This document shows, piece after piece, positions 23,998 through 35,620 of a stretch of 64,000 nt of DNA. Under the pieces are notes generated by a model that made no database searches, was not told where the DNA came from, and saw nothing but the letters and a program-made list of their open reading frames with translations. How positions within the stretch are numbered: position 1 is the first letter of the stretch; each line of letters starts with the position of its first letter. Made by a program: the position numbers and the translations under genes. The DNA comes from Lunularia cruciata. Its lineage: Eukaryota; Streptophyta; Marchantiopsida; Lunulariales; Lunulariaceae. Where the stretch lies: contig OX419760.1 in NCBI GenBank assembly GCA_948567375.1, positions 620,001-684,000 on the forward strand, given 5' to 3'.

Positions 23998-25570
23998 GTC
24001 CCCCTTGGCGACCTCACTGATGCATATGGGATCAACTCATAATTCAGTGACGGCCATAAGCTGCTTCTCATCTCTGGTTCCACTTCTCAGCCGCTCCCTG
24101 CTCTGCACCAATAGTCTAATATCAAAACGACAATCACAACGGCTTAATCTAGAGCTATCGTCCATCCCCACAAGTGAGAGCAGCCGCTCTGCACCTGGAG
24201 GTAAGATGATCGACAGACTCAGATCTCCATCTACCCAGGGCGAGAAATTTTTCTCTGCTGAATAGCTCACAAATATGTACCTCATCAAAGCAATGTTGCA
24301 AACAAAAGTCTCACTTCCCGACTAGGACCCACTATAACCTCAACATCCTCGTGCCCTCAGCTTCTACTGTTTAAACTACGGAGCATCTTGATGCCAATAG
24401 TTCTAAACTGTGGGCCTCGTGACCCTCCCCACTGGTCTACTCACACACGTGCTCATGGCTTACTAGAGTCTGTCCACCTTGCCAGCCCAAAACGAGGTTG
24501 AGAAAACTTTCACAAGGGCTCTCATTTACATTATGTACTGAACATGGGCATCTTTTCTTCTGAAAATAGCGTTTTAAACAGCAACACATTTCCACGATGG
24601 GTATAAATCCGGGTTCTTAGTTCCTTGGTCCTTTCATGAGAACGAAGATTTTCCTCCCATTATTTTTACAGGGTTCCTGACATGGGTAGGGCTGGCCGCC
24701 ATCGCCTTGTAGCTTAGGCAAGAGAAGTTACACACATCTGTTTCTATAACCTCCCTCATTCGACTCCATCTACGGAGGACAGAATATCCCAGACTCAGTG
24801 CGCCGTACCCAGACCAAAGAAGAGAGAGAGAGAGAGAGTTTGCGGTACGAGTCCTCCTCGTAACGCTGCAGGTTCATGGGAATTTGTCCGAATTGACGTT
24901 GGACTTGTGCCCGACTGTCTACTGTAGCACTCGATTTTGCGGTCCGGGCTCACTCTCTTATCGACTGATGATGATTGGTTCCGTTTGCTGATGGCGCACA
25001 CTTTCACGTAACTGAGTGTGCGCGCTTTTCAACTCAATGTATAATCCGTACTTAAAGGACTTTTGATTAAAATGTTTTGGAGACATATGTGAGAACTAAT
25101 TTGTGGTTTCTCTCGAGATCTCAATTTGGACGCTTGCTGGGGATAGGCCAGCCCCAGTGAAGAAAGGAAAAACCAAGCTCCTTGAGAAGAGAGATCCATT
25201 CTATATGTACAGGTCTTGACGGTTCGCGTCCAGTATAAAGTGGTGGCATGCAGGAGCAGAGGTACATTATATGAATTGGCGAAGAGGAAAATATTATTCT
25301 GGATATTACTGTTCGTTCACCTTGATCAAGTCCTGAGCAGCTCTTTGTACGTTCTAATGTGACCGAGTGATGGTCATGTCTCGACTGCGGAGCAGTCCCA
25401 GCATCCTTTATCGTCCTGTAGTTACCCAATTGTGAGGCGTGGGTAGCCTTGAGATGACGGATACAGTTGTTGGCCTGGCGCGATTAAAGGGCCCGGGAGA
25501 GATGTACGATAAATATCGTGCGTCCTGAAGTGTTGAGGGTTCATGAGTGTATGCGCCAATTGTCAACGTG
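23998..25570. other. 5' flank of the ARM/TPR gene
   Basis: A minus-strand frame at 24037-24288 just upstream of the start has no domain and is probably 5' UTR or chance. A (GA)n run lies at about 24822-24838. No gene is seen to 25570. Confidence 0.5.
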
Positions 25571-26139
25571 CAGACAAGCTTCTGTGGTCCGTCTGTAAAT
25601 TGTATATAGATGGATACTGATTAGAAATTGTGCAGCTCTACCTAGAGAACTGTCTTTTCAGGTAGACAACATCTTTGGGTTGGAAATCTCGGGTGGGATT
25701 GAAAATAAGAAGTACTGGATCACAATGTACACATGAATGGCTGACCGTTCTGTCGACGGTTCTCGATTCGATCTAGTAAGCCGGCATACTAGTACTCGTC
25801 AGACCTCCTTAGTCTATTGGCATGCCTCTCCATTCCCATCGACTTTAATGTTGAAGGTGAACAAGGAGAATCAATATCCATCTATATACCGGGGAAAGGG
25901 GGACCGCGTAGAAAACACGAAGGATGGGAAGACCCCATCAAGCCGTTTAAGGGTGAGACAAAATAGGTAAAATGGGGCTAAGCCCCAATAGAGTCGATAT
26001 GAGAAATCTGCCTAACTATTCCGAGATATCCGAGCTATGCAATTCTTACAGTCTACGTCTATATATTTGATATCCAGATAGAAAAGCGTGAGCGTGTTTT
26101 GCGAGAAGACAGACAGACAAGCTTTCTGTGGTCCGTCTG
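25571..26139. repeat. Short direct repeat flanking a LINE tail
   Basis: CAGACAAGCTTCTGTGGTCC plus GTCTG at 25571-25595 recurs at 26114-26139 with one inserted T. The pair brackets the LINE-tail copy at 25880-26085. Its distance from that insert makes a simple target-site duplication unlikely. Confidence 0.6.
25880..26085 (-). mobile_element. 5'-truncated LINE-like tail (copy B)
   Basis: Reverse-oriented copy of the 3' UTR seen at 5041-5175 and 34050-34245. It contains the palindrome TGGGGCTAAGCCCCA and ends GGGGAAAGGGGGACCGCGTAG on the plus strand. It is almost entirely noncoding, as expected for a severely 5'-truncated retroposed copy. Confidence 0.65.
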
Positions 26140-28251
26140 ATAGCAAACTTGATGATACTCTCGCTTGAGGAGTCTCGGAAGCATTTAGAATGAATGAGTA
26201 GTAAACAGATGGGGCGGGTGGAGCTCTGCTCCAGCGATAGAGGACTACATATTCACAATCTCCATTAGTTATCGAATTATAGATCAATCTTTTCACTAAA
26301 AGAGCTCGACCCCGGCCCAGATTACACATCCTGAACGCAAAATACACCCTGGCCAGCTGCCCTCTTTGACGATCAACAATGTAGTCTCCTCGTTAGACCA
26401 CTCGATAGTCTCCAGAATTGCACTATACCACACCTATCACCTTCCAAAGGTCTGACGCGAAGGGCGGGTCTACAAAGTTTGCATCTTACGACTTTCTTTT
26501 TCTCCTTAATCTTGCCGCATTCTAAAATGGAGAAATCGATTACCACATCGTATTCAAATAGTCACATGAGACGCTCAGCATCAATTAGTTAAAAAAGTTT
26601 ATATCTTGATGACCAATGGCGACTTCCGAACCATCAAAGCGCATCTGCCTCTTAACTGGAGAGGAAAGAGGACTCCCGATAGTGGCAAAGATCAAAGCGC
26701 TTATAGCAACATTTATTTATGGTACATGCTGGTAATCCTCGACTAATAGAAAATTTAGGAATGTTTAAGAAATTGGATTCTCGCTGGTCGACTGTAACGA
26801 CACCTCTTCCCATCTACAAGATGCTAAACACTCCCTTCGTTGTCCCTTGCTGTCAATAGCTGGTTCCAACTGTTTCTGTGCAGAGTTGTGTGTCAACTTA
26901 CAATGGTATCAAGTCGGAACTGAATCTGATTTCTTTGAATTTCTGACAAGCAGGGTAATATACACAGAAAAGGTCGTCCTGGTAGTATCTGATGCGGAGC
27001 GGTATGTTGTTCAGTCTAAACTATATTTTCAGCAATTCTGGCATCAGTGCCAATGAATCTGACAGAACCTTGATCAGCAGAATCTTTCCTTCAGAGTTAA
27101 AAAATTTAAATTGCGTTGAGAATTGTATCTATCATTTTATTTTACTCTCACACTTTACCTCTTGTTCCTTTCATTTTCTGCAGTGAAAGTTAGTTTGTTA
27201 TAGTTGTAACTGGATAAGAGAATATCTTCCCCACCTCCGAAGTTTCCCCACAATGCATTGTTCACCACTTCAGGAGATCCTGTTGTATGATGATACGCTT
27301 AAGGGTCCGTGCATGTGACATTCACCTTATATGAACTGAATTTATATCTTGAAAATGCCCATCGTTTAAAATACCGAAGTTTAAAGGTGTAGACCTTTTC
27401 GAGAGTGGTACGATAATCTTCTTCTGTTCATTTTAATTTGTCACCCGATAACGCATGTGAGCTAGAGGATATTTTCTGGCAATATCCATCTGTAGCCTAC
27501 AGAATATTTAGGTCGATCCACAGTGCATTTTAAGGTTCCAAGAATAGGTGATTCATAAACGAAGGCAAGTAATTACTCTCGCACTATAGTCCAGCCTAGT
27601 TATAAGGATTTAGTGTATTCAGGTAAGCTCGACATTGTCCGCACTGAACTGTTCCTTTAAGTAGATAGAAAATCTCATCAGTAATCTCATCATTTCTTTG
27701 TGAGGATCTGCTTGCATCTGCTGCCAAAGGGCGGGCTGTGAGAAAATGATATATTGAGTAATGGGAAGTATGACAATATGACATAACATAGCATTGAATC
27801 ACAGGGCAGATTCTTAACGCAACTTTGCAAATAAAGAAGCCTTTACAAAATATTTCTTATCGTAGAGAGCACTAAGCTGCTTTGCTGTCCTAATCCGATA
27901 GACTTGGTATCCGCATGGGTTTCTGGTGACCTGCACCACATGAGAGTTAAGGTTAGAATGCGAGACATTGTGAAGAAGCTACAAAGTATTCAACTATCCA
28001 ACAAGTAAAGTATGTACGACGACACCCCCGCAAGTATGACGTAGAAACATAATTTTGGTTACCTAGAGTCAAGAAAAGTGGTTGCTGTTTGATGTCGCGA
28101 GCGAGTTGGATGATGCATTCCGGTGGATGAATGAGAACTTCACACTTATAGGAGGTCCAAAGTTTCCGTCAGTGCAACCACTGGCTCCTGCCATCTTAAG
28201 TAATTCAAGAAGAAAACCTCTCACACAAGCTTAGAGGAGCTTCTCTCAAAG
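26140..28251. other. Intergenic region downstream of the XRCC1 gene
   Basis: Only short frames without recognisable domains were found. Composition becomes AT-rich around 26,500-27,400. The XRCC1 3' UTR should lie near 28,100-28,251. Confidence 0.5.
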
Positions 28252-31220
28252 TTAGGCCAATGAAAACCCGCGCAGAATTCTTATCTGGCACTGAGTGATT
28301 TCCTCTTCATCCAGATCTTCGGTGCCATCGCTGTCGAAGTCTGCTGGATCGCGGGAGTCCGCATCTGAGATTATATCTGTTGCATCATCGTCAGGTTCAC
28401 TATCAGCCGTTCTCCCAGGGACAGCTTTCCCAAATTCTTCCGCATCTGTGGTCTTATCCTTATGGTCAGAGTTAACACCAAAGCCCATCTTTTGCAGTTC
28501 AGTGCTGTAGATTAACTGGAATCTTTCGCCTTCTCCAACCAATCTGTCCTTGGCATGGCGATTCTCCTTCTCAAAAACTGCTAACTCCTTCACTGCTCTT
28601 GGAATAAAGGCCCAGTTGTCCATCACCATGCTCAATCCCTGATACGAATCTTTGTTAGTTTACCACCTTAAATATGATCTCACTGGACTGTTTAAACTTG
28701 AAAGTTCTTTGGCGTTCGATGAGTAAAACCCATGCTCATCTACCATGAGCAAGTTCATTGAATGACCATTTTTAGGGTGGGATGAGAGAACGCGCAAGAT
28801 GGCAACTCAAGTTTGAACAGCCATAGAAAATGCTGGGTTTATGCTGCAGTAGAACACAAACAATGCAGCAGTAGAACACGAAGAGCAAGTTCAGAGACTG
28901 AGACCTCTGCCATCATGAGGAAAAAGGACGGAATGCTCTAACGCAGGAGAAAGGAACTCATCGTGTCGCATAGCATAGATCAGATCCTGAACTGTGTGGT
29001 CCTTCAAGAAGTGAGGGAGCGTATGAAACGAGAAAGATGCATGATCGAGTATGTGGTTTACCAGACTCCCTTGTAGACTCTTTACTGCATCGTCTAGACA
29101 GGCTACCAACCCATGTGCCGCAGTAGCTTCCAACTGATCTTGCTCCGGCTGCATTTGATTCATACCAGGAACAAGCTTAGATATGGAAAGTAGAGCAACC
29201 TAGTTCTCAAACATAAACGGAGATTTGTAACATGCAGAATCAAGGGCGGGCATGAATGGGTAAATATGACTTCTAAGGTCTCGAAGATAGCTTTATTCTC
29301 ATCTCTGCAACTCTTAGATGAAACTTACCTTGTCACTTTGCTCTTCCAGCCATGTGCATGTAGCTGCAAGGTCTTCCAGCACCCACAGCTGTATATCTGC
29401 TGTACTCGCTGCTTTCTTCGGCGTACCTGATACCTGATTCTGCAATTACCAACATCGCTTCTCCTGAGCATGAAAGATTGAAGGGGTCGACCACCAATTT
29501 AAGATAAGGATCACTTCTTTAAGGCGTGCGATATCCAGAGAATTTTTTGGATGTACACGATCCTCGTGTCACCGAAAGAACTAGTCCGCTGCGATGTGAG
29601 GACCAAGAGCGAGAGAAGGTACTCGGGAACGATGTGAGACTGCGAAACAGAGAATTAGAGAAAGTGCACTAAAATGTAATTAGAAGTTACCTGAATCGTG
29701 TTGATATTGTCTTCTCCAGGAGAAGTGGAGGTCATCCCTCTGCGTTTATCTCCAGCACTATCTACGTCCGGAGCTTCCATACGAATGCTATTACTTGGGT
29801 ACTCCTCTTCTGAAATTCGATGGGAAATGGACGGAAGAAATTAACCCTAAATCACCTGTGTTACTTCCTGTTACGCGAGTTTTACAAGGGTAATTTCAAT
29901 TTCAGTCGTTGTACAGCAGATATTCTCTTCGTAGGGGCTCAAGAGACATCCATCTCACAGCATAGATGACGAATACCTAACAAGTAAAAAGCTAACGAAT
30001 TACCTACACCAGTTTCACCCAACCGATCAATGTCGTAGCCTGCTCTCCAAGGGTTGCCTACATGCAGCATATATTTCTCAATAGCTACCAACTCCTTGCT
30101 CTTGTAGCATTCCACCACCCAGTCCTGTACTATGCAGATTGGCGTAAGTATGTAGACTACACAGAGAATAGCAATATCAAAAGCATATAGACTAGATCGA
30201 AGTCTTGCTTACTGCATCTTAGAGGCGCATGGTTTACAGCTTACCTTATGAACAATGGTTCCACCCACAGCTTTAACTTGATTGAAAGATGGAGTGTTAG
30301 CAAATGCAGCAACTAGAAGAGTAGAGTCAGCACTCCAGGAGGGGCTGTATTGAGCACCCATATCTAACGCCATTTTCCGCAACTCAGCTCTTTCCGGGTT
30401 CACGAGCCCTGAGATGGTAAATATGACTCCTTCCTGCATCACAACGGGCGATTATCGAGCAAATCAAGCCAATCCTGCGAAAACAACGCGCAAGAAGCAG
30501 TAACTTGGCAGTTATCATGAGAAAGTAACATGGGAAACCATAACTGGATGCTGTGCGCCGGACACTTACCAAGAGTTCAGAGAATTTCCGAACTCTGGGC
30601 TTGGGAGTTTTGTTCTCTGCATTCTGTGTAAATGCAGAAGGGCCACTATTCTTTTCCCCACCGTTAGTAGTACCATGTGCTGGAAATTCATCATCGGACT
30701 TCGGTTCGGCCTTAACGCTTTGAAGATTTTGAGATCTCACGCTGAGAGAGTTCATATCGTGTGTGTGAGAAGAGTAGATGTGTCTACTTTCGTCAGTATC
30801 ACCTCTAATTTGCTTGGCATGCGTACTCCCGGTGTCTCCTTGAGTGCTTCCAGTTGAAAGAGCTTTCAAATCTCCTTTGTAGCTCATTGCCTCATCACTT
30901 AAATTCCCCTTTGTCTTGTCCGCAATTTTAGTGGCCACAGAATTTACTTCGAGCTTCGTCCCGGTATCATCTCTCTCCTCTCCATTTTGAAGCTTCCTCT
31001 GCGGTCCCCCACACGGTGGAATTTCAGCATCCTCCTCGTGAGGTCCACCGTCGGTAATTGTGTAGACCTCCTTATCTTCGAAGCTACCAATTCTCCTTGA
31101 AGCCCTTTGTTCCGACACAGTAGAGGTAGTAGGAACTTTGGCCTCCTTCTCTCGAGGAGCAGGACTGATACCAGAACTAGCCCAGTCAGGTAGCCTCCGC
31201 TTCTTAGTTGGAGTGGACAT
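28252..31220 (-). CDS. XRCC1: XRCC1-like single-BRCT DNA-repair scaffold, 7 exons
   Basis: Nuclear scaffold for base-excision and single-strand-break repair; in plants it is also linked to demethylation-associated repair. Minus-strand exons: 31220-30570, 30433-30245, 30124-30004, 29809-29691, 29439-29329, 29175-29062, 28638-28252. They total 563 aa with consistent phase. The N-terminus (M-S-T-P-T-K-K-R-R-L-P-D-W) matches the basic K-R-x-L-P-x-W start of plant XRCC1 and could act as an NLS. The BRCT (residues ~218-310) matches XRCC1 BRCT1: G-x-I-F-T-I-S-G-L-V-N-P-E-R, A-L-x-M-G-A-x-Y, A-F-A-N-T-P, then D-W-V-V-E-C-Y. Residues 361-480 match the plant C-terminal helical region (W-L-E-E-Q, then W-A-F-I-P-R-A-V-K-E-L). 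The end is acidic. The exon 6 donor at GTAAAC (29061-29056) was chosen because it aligns with the plant protein and keeps frame. The ~200-residue Ser/Lys-rich N-terminal extension makes it much longer than Arabidopsis XRCC1 (~353 aa). Confidence 0.9.
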
Positions 31221-34049
31221 GAACTCTTTTCCTCGGCTGGAATTTGGAAAATACAGAGTTCGTTCTTAGCTGCCACAGGGCAAACCAACACCATAAGGAC
31301 CAATTCAAAGGAAAAACTGAATGACTAGCTCGCTTTGCAAAATTTCTACATATTTGGGAAGGGGATCCAGGTGTTCAATCCGCCGATGGCTATTAAACCC
31401 TAAGAGTTCTACCTGCAGCCTCATAAGCTTGCAAAAGAGAACGCAGAAAAAAAGTCCAAGTAAAAGTTCGCTCACCTTTCCACGTCCACTTGTGCAGCAG
31501 AATATGAATAATGGAATTGCTGAAAATGCTCGAGGAAAGCGAACAAACCTCTGCCAACTCAGCAACACTCCAGCTGAGAAAGAGAACCCTCAACAATATT
31601 ATGCTTCACTATCAAAAATTCCAATCGAACCAAAAACCATGGGTGCATCAAAGTCCCGGCTTAACGAATCAGCTGTCAAGGGCTCTCACAGGTGCAGCCT
31701 CATGCGCCTGGCGTTTCCTCTCAAAACCCGCCACAAAATCTCCCACATCCTTGAGCCTGCTTAGTATAGTCGAACATGAGAGTGACCATTGTCACATCGC
31801 TCTTGAATTCCGATCCCAGTGGATCCCATGCCCTGAACTATGAGTTGCACAATTCAAAAAAATGCCTTGTCTTTCTCTATCTCCTCGTCAGATGGTGGAA
31901 ATTCGAAGTCACCAATTAACTGCTGTATACCACGAAATTTATCGTACAACTCCGAGAATGCATGGAATCGGTGTTATGACATTGATTCGCTACACGTTGT
32001 TTTCCATTCCCACAATTGCCTGCCGTCCAGTGCACTCGTTCTGTGCGGCATTTTCTCCAGCTCAGCACTTCGACTGTTCAGTTTCTTATTGCCCGATGCA
32101 ATTTCTCTGAAGGGTCGGTTGGTCCTCTGTGATCGAGCACTCGCTCACTCCCTACCGTTGTTGGTCATGTCAATCACAGTCAAGTCACCCGCATGAACCC
32201 ACCTCTCGTGCAGTAAAAACAGAGACGAGTTTCTTCGAGTGACCTGTGAGTGTCTGTCGAATATGGATGGACACTGAATGAAGCATCAGAAACTAACGGA
32301 AAGACTATCCATCCACGGAGATCCATGCGCGCGGTACATACTACTAGAATTGAGGCTTCACTAATATGGTCCACTTATATGTGATGATTGTTGGATATTA
32401 GCAAGTATTCAGGTGTAAGAATCAACTTTTGAAAAGTTAATTTTATGCCAAAATCCGGGGAGACGGGAATGTGGTCAACTTAGATGTGAGAATCTGCCAA
32501 AAGTGGCTCTTATTTCATAAATATAAATCGGGATTAAAGAATCAACGAATTTTCTTATTTTTTAATATAAAATAAATTTAATATTAAAGGAATAATGAAA
32601 AATCTTCTTTATATAGAAAAAAATTAGTTGTAGGTTTCAAATTTTCAGAAAGTAAATAATCCATTAATTTCAAAACCTTAATAGATAAATCTTCTGCAAT
32701 TAAACAAGCAAAGTCTAGGAATGAAGCTCTCCGATGATATCTAGATATGGCATTTAAGAAAGCATTCTCAGTTCAGGTTGTTGTTTGAAATATGGGATAT
32801 TCAATTCTCACAACGCTCTTAGTTAGGAGTTTGGTTAGGAAAAAATTAGTTCTTACTTGCTTATTTTAATTAAAAAATGGTTTGAAACTGCATAAAAGAT
32901 GAAAACTAAAATTTCTCGAATAAAATAATATTCTTAAATTATTAAACTAAAATCTAGTTGTATAGCTAGAAAATTAACTAATTAAATATACATATTATTT
33001 AAAATAAATACGCATAATCTAAGGAGTCACACAAGTTTTATTATTTGTACTCCTACATAAAAGACAATATATTATGAAATCCAGTCACATACATATAAAG
33101 ATTTATATACGTTTTTGTCATCTGTCTAAAAAATGAATAAGAGGTTAGCCTAAAGCGCAATTAGTTCCTTTAAAGAATTCATCCATATATTTTATACTTC
33201 CAAAATATTCGTCCTTGTTTTTAAATTCGTTTGGTCAAGTCTCATCACCTCAATCATCAAACTTTTCATTATTTTCCGTATCACTCTACTCTGATCCTCT
33301 TTAATTTAATCACATAATATCCTTATCATTCTACTCATATCCTCTTTATTCTAATCTTCACCGTATCATCTCAAGTTCATCATTCTCAAGAGTTAGATCG
33401 TAAGTTTTAGAAGGGGAAGAAAGGCGAGGAAGGAAGAGAGAACAGACACATGTGATTTTAGCTGAGGCTCCGAGTAATTCTTTTCGGGTAAAGGGTTTTA
33501 GTAGTAACAATATGGAAAACAATAGCAAATGCAAAGAAGGATGGCAAAGTGAGAGAGAGAGCGATGTTATTTTGATTCACTGCCCAGCCATACAACATAT
33601 GACAAAAAGGACTTGAAAAGTATGAATAATGGTGAATAATATAGCTAGGAGTGGACATTCCATCAGTTGACATTGTGGAAGATATATGCGGATAGGGCAG
33701 AGGAGTCAGGAAGATTTGGGTGCAAGTAGAGGAGACTCTCCTTTCAACATCAATTTCCCACATACCAGGGAACCTAGTTATTCTAAGTCTATAATAAGTT
33801 GCCCCAACAATGATTCCAGCTCAGACCAATTTTAGCGATAGTGATATACTCTTAAATGTATTGAGCATACTCCGATATGAGCAAGAAGATCATGTGTAGA
33901 GCGTTGATGTAAATCACAATCGAACCACACTTCATAACTATAGACACAAAGGAAGAATATATGCGAGTTTCATGAGAGACACTTCAGAGCACCCTTCGAC
34001 TTCCAACGCAGACGTAGAGAGAGTAACGATTCTCTGATGCTCTTCTCCC
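31221..34049. other. Intergenic region, AT-rich in the middle
   Basis: 31,221-31,600 should hold the XRCC1 promoter and 5' UTR. Plus-strand frames at 31,321-32,200 have no recognisable domain. 32,400-33,450 is strongly AT-rich and gene-poor. A GA-rich stretch lies near 33,410-33,565. Confidence 0.5.
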
Positions 34050-34245
34050 TGAGAGGAGCACGTGTAGACCATAAGTCTTGCATGGCTCGGATCTCTTAGA
34101 GGCGGTATGGCAGATTTTTCATATAGACTCTATTGGGGCTTAGCCCACGTTACCTTTTTTGTCTCTCCCTTGTACGGCTTGATTGGGGCTTCCCATCCTT
34201 CATTTTTCCTACAAGGTCGCCCTTTTTCCTATAAACTGGATTGCA
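34050..34245 (+). mobile_element. 5'-truncated LINE-like tail (copy C)
   Basis: Same orientation and same 3'-UTR sequence as copy A (4621-5175). Homology begins in the last codons before the stop and ends with CTACAAGGTCGCCCTTTTTCC. It carries the GGGGCTTAGCCC hairpin-like core. Copy B at 25880-26085 is its inverse. Confidence 0.65.
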
Positions 34246-35620
34246 AGGATACCTACGCGGCTTACATCAGCCGTGGAGGCAGAGGCAATGCTTAGGCAGC
34301 TAAACCAAAACAAGTAAGATCTGATTTTGAGAATTTAACAATCCACTCATTACTAGAGGAGCAATCGAATCATAAAGATCTCCTTTACTTTTTATTAAAA
34401 ATATGATATAATAGCTTTTTGATCTTATTCACCAAAGTATTTTAAATTTTGAAGTATTTTTGTCTTACCAAGAATTGAAATCAAATGGACGTTGTAAGCA
34501 ACCAAAATGCTGAAAATGAAAGGCGTCAAAGGCGTGAAACGCTGAGACGCCTTTGTTAAAACCAAAGGCAGGTGAAATAAGGCGCTTAGGGGCAAGAAAC
34601 AGGACAAAGAACGTAGATTCAAGGCTTTAAAAATTTGTTTTAAACTTTTTACATTTAAATTTTTACAGCATACATTATCCATACTATACATAGGTATTGA
34701 AAATATATAGGCATTGAAACCCTCGGTTGTACCCCTACAAATTGGACGACATACTTTAATAAATTTTATTGAATCTCTTTTAGTACCAGATAGCTCATGT
34801 TGAATCTCTAGTATTCTCTTGCTACAAATGGGGAAGGCTCATCGTCCCCGGACCCAGGTTTTATGAAACTCTTGCTTTAACTGCGTAACCTTCCGCAAGG
34901 TCAAGAAGAGAGGAAACCACGGTTATGTTCTACGGAGTTGTGTGGTGAGATCGCAGAAACTTTTCCTGCTGTGGGGGCGAGGAGGTCACGCCCTATCCAC
35001 AAGCTCAACTTACACAGAAATGCCAGTCCTCAAGAAAAAGTATTCCTGGCAAATAGTACACAATATCTCCGTAGCTGAGCAGCAGGTGTGAAATCTCATC
35101 TGAATGTGGTCAGTTGATTTCAAGGGAGCCAAACCTTGATGCATGCGGTGACTTTCGGGAATGGAGGAAGTTCAGCATAAAGCTAAGATGGATTTCGACA
35201 ATGCTTAAACCCTGAACCCTTCGATTACAAGACGGACAATAAAAGCAATTGAATTGAAAGGTGAATCCTCTCAGGTTACGCAGAACCATGTATCTGAATT
35301 TTCAGAAGGTGCAATTTCCTTGTAGAGGATTATATGAGTTTAAGTATGTGGATTTTGAAGTTAAGGAACCTTCTGATGAAGCAAAACAATGAAAGGGAGT
35401 TGAATTTAGTGTCTTATGGCTTCTGCCTTTATGCCCGGCGATGAAGAGTTGAATTTGATTGCTCCTTGCCATCAAGGAGCTTTACTTCACTGTATGACTT
35501 GCAACTAATAGTTGAAGCTGGTTTCAATGTGGATCTTGTAGGTACTCTGTTTCAGGTGGAGCATTCTCGATTGTCTACTTTGCATATGTGCAACAAAATC
35601 AGGTAGCAATCACGGACATT
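34246..35620. other. Upstream region of the RNA methyltransferase gene
   Basis: No gene found. The 5' UTR and promoter of the downstream gene should lie here. Around 34,508-34,590 there is a short GGCG(T/C)-rich imperfect repeat (AAGGCGT-like words). Confidence 0.45.

Noticed and set aside
24037-24288. Minus-strand frame just upstream of the ARM/TPR start
   Set aside because: Different frame, no domain and no splice pair that extends the ARM protein; treated as 5' flank.
28891-29061. Extension of XRCC1 exon 6 to the GTCTCA donor near 28905
   Set aside because: It puts exon 7 out of frame; the GTAAAC donor at 29061-29056 keeps frame and fits plant XRCC1.
31321-32196. Overlapping plus-strand frames upstream of XRCC1
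   Set aside because: Lys/Ser-rich peptides without domains or supported splicing; more likely promoter or antisense of XRCC1 5' UTR.
33458-33763. Minus-strand 101-codon frame
   Set aside because: No recognisable domain; composition fits chance in a low-GC region.
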